Source of the DNA: Rhodanobacter glycinis
GTDB taxonomy: Bacteria > Pseudomonadota > Gammaproteobacteria > Xanthomonadales > Rhodanobacteraceae
Assembly (NCBI RefSeq): GCF_006438785.1
Contig: NZ_RCZB01000003.1
Location: forward strand, 588,964-652,963
Direction: 5' to 3'
Length of the DNA stretch: 64,000 nucleotides
Positions 1-9,189 of this stretch are shown in pieces (positions within the stretch are counted from its first letter, which is position 1; each line of letters starts with the position of its first letter). The notes beneath the pieces were generated by a model. That model made no database searches. It was not told where the DNA came from and worked only from the letters and a program-made list of their open reading frames with translations. A program made the translations under genes and the position numbers.

Positions 1-1
1 C

Positions 2-778
2 CCCGCCGAGTTCGCCGCGCTGCGCATCACCACCGCCGACGGTGTCAGCGTGCCGCTGGAAACCGTCGCGCACCTGCAGCGCGACAGCGGCCCGGTAAAG
101 ATCGATCGCGAGATGGGTAGTCGCTACAGCGTCGTCATCGCCAACGTCGCCGGTCGCGATCTGGTCGGTTTCGTGACCGAGGCGAAGGCGAAGATCGCCC
201 AAGCCGTGAAGCTGCCGACAGGCTATCGGATCAGCTGGGGTGGACAGTTCGAGAATCAGCAACGGGCCGCGGCAAGGCTCTCGTTGGTGGTTCCGCTGGC
301 GCTGGGACTGATCTTCCTGATCCTGTTCTCCACCTTCGGCTCGGTGCGCCAGTCGCTGCTGGTCCTCAGCAATATTCCCTTCGCGCTCGTCGGTGGCATC
401 GTCGCGCTGTGGATCACCGGCGAATACCTCTCGGTACCGGCCTCGGTGGGGTTCATCGCCTTGCTCGGCATCGCGGTGCTCAACGGCGTGGTGCTGGTGA
501 GTTATTTCAACAAGCTCCACGCCGAAGGCTTCGATCCGGTCACCTGCGTGGTGCAGGGTGCCCATCGCCGCTTGCGACCGGTGCTGATGACTGCCTCGAT
601 CACGGCCTTCGGTCTGGTTCCGTTGCTGTTTGCCAGCGGGCCGGGATCGGAGGTGCAGCGGCCTCTGGCGATCGTGGTCATCGGCGGCCTGGTTACGGCG
701 ACTGCGCTGACACTCTTCCTTTTGCCCATTCTCTATCTGCGCTTCGCGCACGCACGCGTGGAGGTGCGCCATGGATAA
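2..778 (+). CDS. Heavy-metal efflux RND pump, CzcA/CusA family (C-terminal part)
   Basis: This is the last 258 residues of an inner-membrane RND transporter; the reading frame is open from base 2 and the true start lies upstream of the window. What remains is the end of the second periplasmic loop and a bundle of about five hydrophobic helices, including a stretch reading GIAVLNGVVLVSYFN that is typical of the CzcA/CusA (HME) subfamily rather than of drug pumps. HME pumps expel divalent or monovalent metal ions by proton antiport through a tripartite complex. The DUF3240 gene overlaps its end by 8 bases and an outer-membrane factor follows, so this is one operon. The metal cannot be told from this part. 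Confidence 0.9.
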   Translation, partial: PAEFAALRITTADGVSVPLETVAHLQRDSGPVKIDREMGSRYSVVIANVAGRDLVGFVTEAKAKIAQAVKLPTGYRISWGGQFENQQRAAARLSLVVPLALGLIFLILFSTFGSVRQSLLVLSNIPFALVGGIVALWITGEYLSVPASVGFIALLGIAVLNGVVLVSYFNKLHAEGFDPVTCVVQGAHRRLRPVLMTASITAFGLVPLLFASGPGSEVQRPLAIVVIGGLVTATALTLFLLPILYLRFAHARVEVRHG

Positions 779-1073
779 GTACTGTTTCTCGTTGGTCTGC
801 GTGCCAGACGTGGAAGAAAAACTTCTGGACGCCCTGTTGACCGCCTTCAACGAGGAGGTCTTCACCAGTACGCCTACCTGCAGTCATGGCACCGCGATGG
901 GGCGGCTGAGCCCTGCCGAGCAGGTCATGGGGCGCAGCCGTTCGGTTCTGGTGCAGATCCTGGTGAGCGATCCTGAAATGCAGACACTGCTGACTCTGCT
1001 GGCGGATGACTTCGCGGGTACGGGCATCCGCTACTGGGCCACACCGCTTACCCTCGAAGGAGAAGTCGCATGA
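771..1073 (+). CDS. DUF3240 family protein of a metal efflux operon
   Basis: A 100-residue soluble protein with no signal peptide or membrane segment. It resembles the DUF3240 family, small proteins encoded next to CzcA/CusA pumps. The fold is probably ferredoxin-like, related to PII-type small regulators, but that is inference. The start codon lies within the end of the pump gene (8-base overlap) and its own stop overlaps the next gene, so translation is probably coupled. A role in sensing or tuning the pump is plausible from context; no function is established from the sequence. Confidence 0.75.
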   Translation: MDKYCFSLVCVPDVEEKLLDALLTAFNEEVFTSTPTCSHGTAMGRLSPAEQVMGRSRSVLVQILVSDPEMQTLLTLLADDFAGTGIRYWATPLTLEGEVA

Positions 1074-2311
1074 GGACCATCCTGTTCGTACTGCTGATGG
1101 GTCTTTGCACGGTGGGCCATGCCATGGAGGAAGTTCCCACACCAGCGGACCTGCCGTCGGCCATCGCGGCGAAAACCTGGATCGCGCAGGATCCGGCGGT
1201 GGTCGAGGCGCAGAGTGGGCGGATGGGGGCGGGGCATGCGGCGGGGATGCTTGCAGCCTCTCCCAATGAGTGGACCGTGAAAGGCTCCACGCAGCGCAGG
1301 AATTACACCAGCGGTCCCGCCTCGCGGGAATGGACGGCGGGGCTTGAGCGCACGGTGCGGCTGCCCGGCAAGAAGAAGCTGGACCGGCAACTCGGCGATG
1401 CCGGTATCGCACTGGCTGACGCGCAACTCGGTGAAGCCATTCAAGAAGCCGCGCGTGGGTTGGTCGATCTCTGGATGGGACGCCTGAGTGCGCGTCAGGC
1501 GCGCGCCTTCATGACGGAGCAGGTGCAACTGGCGAGGAGCAACCTCCAGGCGGTGCAGAAGCGCCACAAGGCAGGTGATGCGGCGGCGCTCGACGTGAAT
1601 GTGGCCGCGGCCGACCTCGCCGAGGTCGAGCAGGGCATGAGCGAGGCACTGGCCAGCGAAACCAAGGCCCAGGCACGACTCAACGTCCGGTTTCCCGGTG
1701 CCGCCGATGCCGAGCCGCCCATGCTCGGCCAGCCGGTCAAGCTGGAGGAGTCCGAGGCGGTCTGGAAGGATCGGGTACTGGCAGCCAGCGATCCGCTTCG
1801 GATGGCACAACTGCGCCTGGAGCAGGCGGAGCTCGCGGCCTCGCGCGCACGCGCGGACCGGTTGCCGGATCCCACGATCGGTCTGTATGCCGCGTCGGAA
1901 GCATTCAGCCGCGAGCGTATCGTTGGCGTCAGTGTCTCGATGCCCTTGCCAGGCAGCTACCGGACCGAGCGGCTGGGGCAAGCGCTGACGGAAGTGGATG
2001 CCGCGCGTGCGGCGCGTGATCGTCGGCAGCGTGAGCTCGAATCGGAAATCGCGGACAGCTATACCGATGCGACGAGCAACTACGACCGCTGGAAACTGGC
2101 GGAAGAGGGGGCGTCGAGAACCCGCCAGAATGCCCAGCTGACACAGCGCGCCTATGGCCTTGGCGAGGCCGATCTGCAGACGCTTCTGCTGGCCCGGCGC
2201 CAATCGGTGGATGCCATGCACTCGGCCCTGGACGCACGTACTGCCGCACTCCGCTCCTACTACCGGCTGCTCGTCGACGCCCGTCTGATATGGGGCCTTG
2301 CGCGCGAATGA
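1070..2311 (+). CDS. Outer-membrane efflux factor, TolC/CzcC family
   Basis: A 413-residue protein with an N-terminal signal peptide ending near GHAMEE, followed by two long Ala/Glu/Arg-rich helical regions separated by short strand segments, as in TolC-like channels (two OEP repeats). No lipobox Cys is seen after the signal peptide, unlike some CzcC proteins. It would form the outer-membrane exit duct for the RND pump just upstream. The ATG overlaps the DUF3240 stop. The periplasmic adaptor (CzcB/CusB type) is not in the window; in related operons it may lie upstream of the pump. Confidence 0.88.
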   Translation: MRTILFVLLMGLCTVGHAMEEVPTPADLPSAIAAKTWIAQDPAVVEAQSGRMGAGHAAGMLAASPNEWTVKGSTQRRNYTSGPASREWTAGLERTVRLPGKKKLDRQLGDAGIALADAQLGEAIQEAARGLVDLWMGRLSARQARAFMTEQVQLARSNLQAVQKRHKAGDAAALDVNVAAADLAEVEQGMSEALASETKAQARLNVRFPGAADAEPPMLGQPVKLEESEAVWKDRVLAASDPLRMAQLRLEQAELAASRARADRLPDPTIGLYAASEAFSRERIVGVSVSMPLPGSYRTERLGQALTEVDAARAARDRRQRELESEIADSYTDATSNYDRWKLAEEGASRTRQNAQLTQRAYGLGEADLQTLLLARRQSVDAMHSALDARTAALRSYYRLLVDARLIWGLARE

Positions 2312-2316
2312 AGGCA

Positions 2317-2337
2317 GGGCGGCGTACGGCGCCGCCC
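2317..2337 (+). terminator. Candidate terminator hairpin of the efflux operon
   Basis: GGGCGGCG (2317-2324) pairs with CGCCGCCC (2330-2337) around a 5-base loop, 5 bases after the stop codon of the outer-membrane factor. The following bases (CTGATTTC) are only weakly T-rich, so termination would be inefficient or factor-assisted. Confidence 0.4.
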
Positions 2338-2600
2338 CTGATTTCGGCGTCCTTCCTTCAGCATCCACGGAAAGGACTCCACGGTACCGGCGCATGCCCG
2401 AGGTATGGCCGGTCATGTCCACTCAGGCCGGTAATCAGTCGTGACCCATCAGCGGCCGTGTGGACAACCGCCGATGGTTGGGCTCGTTCCCGACGGTCAT
2501 TCCCGATGTCAGTACATGATGCTGTGGCGGTCGCATAAGGTAGCCGCCGCGAAGGCGACTTCGATGGGCATTTCAGAGCCATGCAAGCACGACACCTCGA

Positions 2601-2633
2601 TCACGACGTGACAGGCGCCGGCTCGCCTATACT
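2601..2633 (+). promoter_or_regulatory. Candidate promoter and small palindrome upstream of qmcA
   Basis: TATACT at 2628-2633 is a good -10 element 31 bases upstream of the qmcA ATG. A GTGACA sequence at 2608-2613 resembles a -35, but the spacer is only 14 bases, so it may not be a true -35. It overlaps a perfect palindrome TCACG-A-CGTGA (2601-2611), which could be an operator. The -10 is the stronger part of the call. Confidence 0.35.
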
Positions 2634-2664
2634 CAAGGCTTCTTCAGGGAATCAGGGGTAGGCA

Positions 2665-3609
2665 ATGGGACAGCTTCTCGCGTTGGTCATCGTGTTTTTC
2701 GTCGTGGTCGGCGTGGCCAAACTGGTGCGCATCGTGCCGCAGGGCTTCGAGTGGACGGTGGAGACGTTCGGCAAGTACACCCGCACGCTCAGCCCCGGCC
2801 TGCATTTCCTGATTCCGATCTACCAGGCGGTCGGGCGCAAGATCAACATGATGGAGCAGGTGCTGGACGTGCCGTCGCAGGACGTGATCACCAAGGACAA
2901 CGCGGTGGTGCGCGTCGACGGCGTGGTGTTCTACCAGGTGCTGGACGCGTCCAAGGCCGCGTATGAAGTTTCCAATCTGGAGCAGGCCTCGCTGGCGCTG
3001 ATCATGACCAATATCCGTACCGTGCTCGGCTCGATGGACCTGGATGAATCGCTGAGCCAGCGCGACGCGATCAACGCCAAGCTGCTGCGCGTGGTCGACG
3101 AGGCGACCCATCCGTGGGGCGTCAAGGTCAACCGCATCGAGATCAAGGACATCGCGCCGCCGCGCGACCTTATCGACGCGATGGCGCGGCAGATGAAGGC
3201 CGAGCGCGAGAAGCGCGCGAACATTCTCGACGCCGAGGGCTTCCGTCAGGCCGCGATCCTCAAGGCCGAGGGCGAGAAGCAGTCGGTGATCCTCGCTGCC
3301 GAAGGCGAGAAGGAAGCCGCATTCCGTGCCGCCGAGGCGCGCGAGCGTTCGGCCGAGGCCGAGGCGAAGGCGACCACGATGGTCTCCGACGCGATCTCCG
3401 GCGGCAACGTCAACGCGTTGAACTATTTCGTCGCCAACAACTATGTCGAGGCGCTGAAGGAAATGGCGAAGTCGCCGAACCAGAAGATGTTGCTGCTGCC
3501 GATCGAGGCTACCGGCATCCTCGGTTCGCTGGCCGGCATTGCCGAGCTGGCCAAGGAGTCGCTGGGCCAGCAGCAGAAGTCGGCGGCGATCCAGCCGCCG
3601 CTGCGCTGA
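2665..3609 (+). CDS. qmcA: SPFH/band-7 membrane protein, QmcA (paraslipin) type
   Basis: A 314-residue protein with one N-terminal membrane helix (about residues 3-20), then an SPFH domain and a long Ala/Glu/Lys-rich coiled coil (about 170-240). It is close in length and layout to E. coli QmcA and to stomatin-like paraslipins. These oligomerise on the inner membrane and organise membrane microdomains or protease complexes. The ATG at 2665 is preceded by an AGGGGTAGG ribosome site. It is followed after 9 bases by an NfeD-type gene, the classical stomatin/NfeD pairing. Confidence 0.9.
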   Translation: MGQLLALVIVFFVVVGVAKLVRIVPQGFEWTVETFGKYTRTLSPGLHFLIPIYQAVGRKINMMEQVLDVPSQDVITKDNAVVRVDGVVFYQVLDASKAAYEVSNLEQASLALIMTNIRTVLGSMDLDESLSQRDAINAKLLRVVDEATHPWGVKVNRIEIKDIAPPRDLIDAMARQMKAEREKRANILDAEGFRQAAILKAEGEKQSVILAAEGEKEAAFRAAEARERSAEAEAKATTMVSDAISGGNVNALNYFVANNYVEALKEMAKSPNQKMLLLPIEATGILGSLAGIAELAKESLGQQQKSAAIQPPLR

Positions 3610-3618
3610 GGCCGGGCC

Positions 3619-4065
3619 ATGTGGGATCTCTCAGTGCATTACCTGTGGTGGATTCTCGCGTTGCTGCTGATCGCCGGCGAAGTGTTGCTGCCGGGCTATT
3701 TCATGCTGTGGATCGGCCTGGCCGCCGCCGCGATGGGTGTGGTGTTGTGGGCCGTGCCGACGCTGGGCCTGCTGACGCAGGCGGTATGGTTCGCACTGCT
3801 CGCATTCGCTTTCTGCGTCGGTTACGCGCGCTGGCTGCGGCCGCGGCTGGAGCGCAGCGCGCCCGGCGACGAGCGGCTGAACCGTCGCGGCGAACAGATG
3901 ATCGGCCAGCGTTACGTGCTGGTCGAGCCGATCGTCAACGGTCGCGGCAAGGCGCGCGTGGGTGATGGCCAGTGGCTGGTCAGCGGGCCGGACCTGCCGC
4001 TGGGCAGCACGGTGGAAGTGGTGGCCGTCGAAGGCACCACCTTGCAGGTGCGCGCAGCGGCATGA
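3619..4065 (+). CDS. NfeD family membrane protein (YbbJ type)
   Basis: A 148-residue protein with two or three hydrophobic helices in the first 75 residues and a C-terminal soluble beta domain of OB-fold type, the short NfeD1b architecture without a protease domain. NfeD partners with SPFH proteins, and the gene lies 9 bases after qmcA. The last four bases (ATGA) overlap the start of the next gene, so the exporter gene downstream is in the same transcript. Confidence 0.88.
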   Translation: MWDLSVHYLWWILALLLIAGEVLLPGYFMLWIGLAAAAMGVVLWAVPTLGLLTQAVWFALLAFAFCVGYARWLRPRLERSAPGDERLNRRGEQMIGQRYVLVEPIVNGRGKARVGDGQWLVSGPDLPLGSTVEVVAVEGTTLQVRAAA

Positions 4066-5342
4066 GCACGGGCGACACCATCAGCCGGCAGCAGTTCGCC
4101 ACCACGGCGCTGACGACACGGATCGCGTTTCTGCTGGAGCTGGCGCGGCGGCTGCACCAGTACGGCACCTCGGCGCCGCGACTGGAGATGGCGGTGGCCG
4201 GCGCGGCGCAACGGCTGGGGCTTGTCGCCGATGTATGGTCCAGCCCCACCGCGATCATCATTTCCTTCGCCGACCTGGCCCAGGGCGAGGAAGGCGTGGC
4301 GCAGACCACGCAGGTGATGCGGCTGGCGCCGGGTGAGGTGAATCTGGAGCGCCTGTGCGAGGTCGACGCGATTGCCGATCGCGCCATCGCCGGCGAGCTG
4401 GACCTGCGCGAAGGCTTTCGCCTGCTGCGCGTGCTGGGTCTGCCCGACACGCGCCGCGAAAAGATCGGCTCGATCGCCAGTTATGGCCTGTCCGCTGCCA
4501 GCATTGCGGCGCTGTTCCTGCACAGTTCGTGGGTGGATCTGCTGGTGGCCGGCGTGATCGGCGTGATCATCGGCAGCATTACCCTGCTGGCCGCCAGTCG
4601 GCCGCGATTGGCGGTGGCCAGCGATGCGATCTGTGCGCTGGTGGCCACCGCGGTGACGATCGTGGTGAGCGCGTTCGTGGTGCCGCTGGCGATCAAGTCG
4701 GTAGTGCTGGCCAGTTTGATCATCCTGATACCGGGTATGTCGCTGACCACCGCGGTGCGTGAGATTTCCAGCCAGCACCTGGTGTCCGGCATGGCGCGCA
4801 TGGGCGGCGCGATGGCGACCCTGCTCAAGCTTACCTTCGGCACCATCGCCGCCACCCAGCTGTGTGCTGCGCTGGGGATTACGGCCCGCGATTTTGCCTT
4901 GCCCGCGTTGCCGACATGGACGGATTATCCGGCGCTGCTGGTCGCGGCCATAGCGTTCGCGATCCTGTTCCGTGCCGCACGCCGCGACTGGCCGGTGGTG
5001 ATCGCGGCCGTCATCGTGGGTTATCTGGCCACGCGCTGGGGTGGTGCCATTTCCGGGTCACTGCCGGGTGCGCCGTTTGGCGTATTCCTCGGCGGGCTGT
5101 TGCTGGGTGCCTTTGCAAATATCTATGCGCGATTCGCGCACCGGCCGGGTGCAGTAATCCGCGAGCCGGGTATTCTGTTGCTGGTGCCGGGCAGTGTCGG
5201 TTTTCGCAGCATGTCCTTTCTGCTCGAACGGGATACTTCATTGGGCATGGATACCGGCCTGCTGTTGCTGACTCTGCTGGTTTCCCTGGTGGCCGGACTG
5301 ATGTTCGGCGATCTACTGGTTTCGCCACGCCGGTCGCTTTGA
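4062..5342 (+). CDS. Threonine/serine exporter, ThrE family (DUF1212 plus DUF3815)
   Basis: A 426-residue membrane protein. The first 110 residues are a soluble region containing the typical 'YGTSAPRLE' and 'SSPTAIIISF' motifs of the ThrE N-terminal domain. Roughly ten membrane helices follow, in two blocks: a ThrE domain and a second ThrE_2 (DUF3815) domain starting near residue 290. Family members export threonine and serine using the proton gradient. The ATG at 4062 is chosen because it overlaps the NfeD stop and matches the usual family start; the frame stays open upstream. The substrate is inferred from family only. Confidence 0.8.
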   Translation: MSTGDTISRQQFATTALTTRIAFLLELARRLHQYGTSAPRLEMAVAGAAQRLGLVADVWSSPTAIIISFADLAQGEEGVAQTTQVMRLAPGEVNLERLCEVDAIADRAIAGELDLREGFRLLRVLGLPDTRREKIGSIASYGLSAASIAALFLHSSWVDLLVAGVIGVIIGSITLLAASRPRLAVASDAICALVATAVTIVVSAFVVPLAIKSVVLASLIILIPGMSLTTAVREISSQHLVSGMARMGGAMATLLKLTFGTIAATQLCAALGITARDFALPALPTWTDYPALLVAAIAFAILFRAARRDWPVVIAAVIVGYLATRWGGAISGSLPGAPFGVFLGGLLLGAFANIYARFAHRPGAVIREPGILLLVPGSVGFRSMSFLLERDTSLGMDTGLLLLTLLVSLVAGLMFGDLLVSPRRSL

Positions 5343-5387
5343 CCCGTGCGTTGACTGCGCATCGGCTGCGTCTGCCGCGAACAGTAA

Positions 5388-5410
5388 AACGCCGGCGCGA
5401 GGCCGGCGTT
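5388..5410 (-). terminator. Rho-independent terminator of the H-NS gene
   Basis: AACGCCGGC (5388-5396) and GCCGGCGTT (5402-5410) form a 9-bp stem with a 5-base loop. Read leftward it is followed by TTTTAC, so it fits termination of the leftward H-NS gene ending at 5446. It may also stop rightward transcription from the exporter gene. Confidence 0.75.
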
Positions 5411-5445
5411 CTTCATGCGGGATAATGCGGCTTGAGCATCCGGGG

Positions 5446-5769
5446 TCAGATGGTCAGATCCTTTTCCTTCTTGCCGGCCTTCAATGCGTCGTTGAACCAG
5501 TGCGGGCGCTTGCCGCGGCCGGACCAGGTTTGCGCCGGATTGGCCGGGTTGCGGTACTTCGGTGCCACCGTGCCGGTGGTGCGCTTGGCCTTGCCGCGTG
5601 TGCTGCCGAAAATGTCCTCGAAGGCATAACCCTCGGCCTTGAGCAGCGCGTGCACCTTCTCGCGCAGCTTGACGACCTTTTCCTTGCGCAACTCGTTCTG
5701 GCGAACCTGTGCCTTGTTGATCAGGTCGTTGAGCTGGGTATGATTGAGATTCTTGATATCGACGGCCAT
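5446..5769 (-). CDS. H-NS family nucleoid protein
   Basis: A 107-residue DNA-binding protein. The N-terminal half is a charged coiled coil for dimerisation. The C-terminal half carries the H-NS type minor-groove motif, here TWSGRGKRPHWF near residues 81-92, followed by a basic tail. It is shorter than E. coli H-NS (137) and resembles the XrvA/H-NS-like proteins of Xanthomonadales and the BpH3/Bv3F group. It likely silences AT-rich DNA and compacts the nucleoid. It is monocistronic, with its own terminator and an AT-rich upstream region that could be an autoregulatory target. Confidence 0.9.
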   Translation of the reverse strand: MAVDIKNLNHTQLNDLINKAQVRQNELRKEKVVKLREKVHALLKAEGYAFEDIFGSTRGKAKRTTGTVAPKYRNPANPAQTWSGRGKRPHWFNDALKAGKKEKDLTI

Positions 5770-6055
5770 GATTGACTCCGGGGTGAGTATCGACGATTAA
5801 ACGGTCTGACCAGGATCTGATTATTATCGGGGAGCAGAGCCAGGTGCATGAAAACTTGTTGCAGTTCGGATTCTCGCTGATATGCGGAATATTTGTAAAG
5901 CGCAGTTCATCTTTTGAAGCATGCATTCACATTAAGCGCAATTAATAGAGTTGCGACTGATTTGAATAATCGGCTTTCCGGATTTCGTCGCGCCGGATAA
6001 AGAAACGGCCGCACAGGGCGGCCGTTTCGGTTAACACGGTGTTATGCCGCGGGAC
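5770..6055. other. Upstream region of the H-NS gene and 3' region of proS
   Basis: These 286 bases have no gene. Bases 5880-5975 are clearly more AT-rich than the surroundings, a likely place for H-NS autoregulation. A possible leftward promoter for the H-NS gene is TTTACA (reverse strand, 5894-5899) with GAGAAT (5870-5875) and an 18-base spacer; it is weak. The proS terminator lies at the right end. Confidence 0.4.
6003..6027 (-). terminator. Rho-independent terminator of proS
   Basis: AAACGGCCGC (6003-6012) and GCGGCCGTTT (6018-6027) give a perfect 10-bp stem with a 5-base loop. Read leftward it is followed by CTTTATCC. It lies 29 bases past the proS stop. Confidence 0.75.
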
Positions 6056-7753
6056 TCAGTCCAGCAAGGCAAACAATTCGTCCTGACTGAGTGCACGGCT
6101 TTCGCTTTCTTCGCGGGCGCGATATTCCAGCGTGCCGGCGGCCAGCCCGCGTTCGCTGACCACGACACGGTGCGGAATGCCGATCAGTTCCATGTCGGCA
6201 AACATGCCGCCCGGACGCAGGCCACGGTCATCGAGTACTGCCTCGATGCCATGCTGGGCCAGTGACTGGTACAGCGCTTCGGCGGCAGCGCTCACTTCGG
6301 GCAGGTTCTTGGGATTGATCACGCAAACCACAATGCGCCATGGCGCCATCGCCTCCGGCCACAGAATGCCGGCGTCGTCGTGGCGCTGCTCGATCGCGGC
6401 TGCAACGATGCGACTGACGCCGATGCCATAGCAGCCCATGGTCATCAGCTGCGCCTTGCCGGTTTCGTCGATCACGGTCGCGTCGAGCGCCTCGGCATAC
6501 TTCTGGCCGAGTTGGAACACATGACCCACCTCGATGCCGCGGGCGATGTGCAGCACGCCGTTGCCGTCGGGTGACAGATCGCCCTCGACCACGTTGCGCA
6601 GATCGACGACGCGGGTGATGCGTGCATCGCGATCCCAGTTCGCGCCGGTGTAATGGCTGCCATCGGTGTTGCCGCCACAGACGAAATCGGCGAGCACGGC
6701 GGCATCGCGGTCGACGATGACGGGAATCGAGTCCGGCAGCCCGACCGGGCCGATGAAGCCGGGGCGGGCGCCGGTGGCGGCGAGAATTTCCTCTTCGCTG
6801 GCGAGCACCGACTGATCCGGCAGTTCGGCCAGCTTGCCGGCCTTGACCTCGTTGATCTCGTGGTCGCCGCGCAGGCACAGCGCCACCAGGCCATCGCGGC
6901 CGCGCACCAGCAGGGTCTTCACGCACTGCTGCGGCGAGACCTTGAGGAAGCCGCTGACATCAGTGATGGTTTTCTGGGTCGGTGTATCGACCCGCTGCAA
7001 CGACGAAGCGGGAGCGGGGCGCGCGATAGTCGGCGCCAGCGCCTCGGCCTTTTCCAGATTCGCGGCGTAATCGGAGCCATCGGAAAACGCGATCGCGTCT
7101 TCGCCCGAATCGGCCAGCACCTGGAACTCGTGGCTGGCATTGCCGCCGATCGCGCCGGTATCGGCCTGCACCGCGCGGAAGGTCAACCCAAGCCGGGTGA
7201 AAATACGCACATAGGCCTGATACATCGCTGCGTAGGTCTCGGCCAGCGACTCCTGGGTCAGGTGAAACGAATAGGCATCCTTCATCAGGAATTCGCGTGC
7301 GCGCATTACGCCGAAACGCGGACGGATTTCGTCGCGAAACTTGGTCTGGATCTGATAGAAGTTGACCGGCAGCTGCTTGTAGCTTTTCAGCTCGTTGCGG
7401 GCAAAGTCGGTAACCACTTCCTCATGGGTCGGGCCATAGCAGTACTCCTGCTGCTTGCGATCCTTGATTTTCAGCAGCTGACCGCCGAACTTTTCCCAGC
7501 GGCCGGTTTCTTCCCACAGCTCTTTCGGCTGGATCGAGGGCATCAGCATTTCGATCGCACCGGCGCGATTCATTTCCTCGCGCACGATGTGCTCCACCTT
7601 GCGCAGCACGCGCAGGCCCAGCGGGCTCCAGGTGTACAGCCCCGATGCGAGCCGGCGGATCATGCCGGCGCGCAGCATCAGCCGGTGGCTGGCGATCTCG
7701 GCGTCGGCGGGGACTTCCTTGACGGTGGCCAGATGAAATTGGCTGAGGCGCAT
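6056..7753 (-). CDS. proS: Prolyl-tRNA synthetase
   Basis: A 565-residue class II aminoacyl-tRNA synthetase that charges tRNA-Pro. The N-terminus reads [17 protein letters not shown], close to E. coli ProS, which fixes the start at 7753; the frame extends 11 codons further up without family similarity. Visible are motif 1 ([16 protein letters not shown]), motif 2 ([12 protein letters not shown]), the bacterial YbaK-like editing insertion (about residues 230-390) and the C-terminal anticodon-binding domain. Length matches the long prokaryote-type enzyme (E. coli 572). It is monocistronic, with a terminator directly after. Confidence 0.97.
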   Translation of the reverse strand: MRLSQFHLATVKEVPADAEIASHRLMLRAGMIRRLASGLYTWSPLGLRVLRKVEHIVREEMNRAGAIEMLMPSIQPKELWEETGRWEKFGGQLLKIKDRKQQEYCYGPTHEEVVTDFARNELKSYKQLPVNFYQIQTKFRDEIRPRFGVMRAREFLMKDAYSFHLTQESLAETYAAMYQAYVRIFTRLGLTFRAVQADTGAIGGNASHEFQVLADSGEDAIAFSDGSDYAANLEKAEALAPTIARPAPASSLQRVDTPTQKTITDVSGFLKVSPQQCVKTLLVRGRDGLVALCLRGDHEINEVKAGKLAELPDQSVLASEEEILAATGARPGFIGPVGLPDSIPVIVDRDAAVLADFVCGGNTDGSHYTGANWDRDARITRVVDLRNVVEGDLSPDGNGVLHIARGIEVGHVFQLGQKYAEALDATVIDETGKAQLMTMGCYGIGVSRIVAAAIEQRHDDAGILWPEAMAPWRIVVCVINPKNLPEVSAAAEALYQSLAQHGIEAVLDDRGLRPGGMFADMELIGIPHRVVVSERGLAAGTLEYRAREESESRALSQDELFALLD

Positions 7754-7864
7754 GTGGGTGTGTCCGGCGTGAATGAAGACACCCATTGTAGCGGCCTGCC
7801 GTCGCCGTCGCTGATGGCGTGCGACGACGGCAGGCCGGAGCTGCCGTCGGCATGCAACGGGCGA

Positions 7865-8296
7865 CTATTTGGTTTGGCAGTACTGGTCGTACTGGCTCTG
7901 CGCCGCACTGACCTGCTGCTTGCGCTGGTCGGTGTCCAGCGCCGTGGCCTTGCCGTCCTGCTGCATGACCACCGGGCCGCTGCCCTGCAATGTGGCGAGA
8001 TTGGCTTTCAACGATTCGCACAGCTTGGCGCGGTTTTCCGGGGTGTCGGCCACCGGCTTGGCTGGTTCCGGCGACGGCTCGCTGTTGCCGTTGCCGTCGC
8101 CCTCGCCGGTGTTTCGGGTCGGTGCAGCCAGTGGCGCCACCGTGCCGGTGGTCTTCACTTCCTTGTAGTTCGTGCCCTGTACCGGAGGCGCTTCGGAGTA
8201 GTGCACGGTGCCGCTGGCGTCGGTCCATTTGTAGACCTGGGCGGTGGCCAGCGGGGCCAGCAGCAGCAGCGCCACGGCAATCAGCGAACGATGCAT
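7865..8296 (-). CDS. DUF4124 domain periplasmic protein
   Basis: A 143-residue protein with a signal peptide (MHRSLIAVALLLLAPLATAQ) and a DUF4124 domain right after it (VYKWTDASGTVHYSEAPP), followed by a low-complexity Gly/Asn/Pro region and a C-terminal helix. DUF4124 proteins are frequent in Xanthomonadales and Pseudomonas; their function is not established. The start at 8296 is preferred over an ATG four codons upstream because GGAGAA lies six bases before it. Confidence 0.75.
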   Translation of the reverse strand: MHRSLIAVALLLLAPLATAQVYKWTDASGTVHYSEAPPVQGTNYKEVKTTGTVAPLAAPTRNTGEGDGNGNSEPSPEPAKPVADTPENRAKLCESLKANLATLQGSGPVVMQQDGKATALDTDQRKQQVSAAQSQYDQYCQTK

Positions 8297-8373
8297 GATG
8301 TTCTCCATTTCATGGGGATTCGGCAGCTACCTTGTTATCACTCCGGCGGTCCGGACTCAAGCAGCCTATGGTT

Positions 8374-8379
8374 TACACT
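8374..8379 (+). promoter_or_regulatory. Candidate -10 element of pssA
   Basis: TACACT lies 27 bases upstream of the pssA ATG in an otherwise GC-rich spacer between divergent genes. I see no clear -35 at the right distance, so the call rests on the -10 alone. Confidence 0.3.
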
Positions 8380-8406
8380 GCGCGCATCCTGTCACGGTCC
8401 TGATAC

Positions 8407-9189
8407 ATGAGCGAGTCCACGCCCGTCCGGCCGCCCCGTCACCGGGGCATTTACCTGCTGCCGAACCTGTTCACTACCGCGGCGATGTTTGCGGGTTTCT
8501 ACGCGATCATCGCCAGTATCGGCGGTCGTTATACCGAGGCGGCGGTGGCAGTGTTCATTGCCGCGGTGCTCGATGGCATGGACGGGCGCGTGGCGCGGAT
8601 GACCGGTACCCAGACCGAATTCGGCGTGCAGTACGACTCGCTGTCCGACCTGGTCAGCTTCGGGCTGGCGCCGGCGCTGGTGATGTATACGTGGTCGCTG
8701 TCGTCGTTGCGCGATTTCGGTCCGCTGTGGGGCAAGCTGGGCTGGGCCGCCGCGTTCATCTATGCCGCCTGCGCCGCGCTGCGGCTGGCGCGCTTCAACA
8801 CCCAGGTCGGCGTGGCCGACAAACGCTATTTCCAGGGACTGGCCAGCCCGGCTGCGGCGGCGGTGTGCATGTCGTTCGTGTGGAGCGTGGACAAGTTCGG
8901 CCTGGCCGGCAGCGATTTCTGCTTCATCACGCCGGTGATCGCGGTGGTCGTCGGTTTGCTGATGGTCAGCCGGTTCCGCTATTTCAGCTTCAAGTCCTTG
9001 CCCACCGGCGAGCGCCAGCGCGTGCCGTTCGGTTGGATGGTCGGCGCCGTGCTGTTGCTGGCGCTGTTGATCCTGGATACCGCGCGGGTGCTGTTCGCCG
9101 GCTTCACGATCTATCTGTTGTCCGGGCCCGTACTGACGATCTGGGGACTGGCCACGCATCGGCGCCGGACCCGGCGCAACCCGGCATGA
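8407..9189 (+). CDS. pssA: CDP-diacylglycerol--serine O-phosphatidyltransferase
   Basis: A 260-residue inner-membrane enzyme that makes phosphatidylserine, the precursor of phosphatidylethanolamine. The CDP-alcohol phosphatidyltransferase motif DG-x2-AR-x8-G-x3-D-x3-D is present near residue 58 (DGMDGRVAR, then G, D and D at the expected spacing), and about six to seven hydrophobic helices are visible. This is the integral-membrane (type II, Bacillus-like) form, not the E. coli PLD-like enzyme. Its stop overlaps the following holD-like gene (ATGA). Confidence 0.93.
   Translation: MSESTPVRPPRHRGIYLLPNLFTTAAMFAGFYAIIASIGGRYTEAAVAVFIAAVLDGMDGRVARMTGTQTEFGVQYDSLSDLVSFGLAPALVMYTWSLSSLRDFGPLWGKLGWAAAFIYAACAALRLARFNTQVGVADKRYFQGLASPAAAAVCMSFVWSVDKFGLAGSDFCFITPVIAVVVGLLMVSRFRYFSFKSLPTGERQRVPFGWMVGAVLLLALLILDTARVLFAGFTIYLLSGPVLTIWGLATHRRRTRRNPA

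Larger units (their letters stand above)
2312..2664. other. Intergenic region between the efflux operon and qmcA
   Basis: This 353-base stretch has no convincing gene. It starts with a GC-rich hairpin just after the efflux operon, contains a second weak pairing (GTCCTT at 2349-2354 with AAGGAC at 2372-2377), and ends with a candidate promoter and a small palindrome upstream of qmcA. Short open frames across it have no recognisable protein character. Confidence 0.6.

Noticed and set aside
2290..2582. Short open frames on both strands between the efflux operon and qmcA
   Set aside because: Arg/Pro/Ser-rich, no start context, no family likeness.
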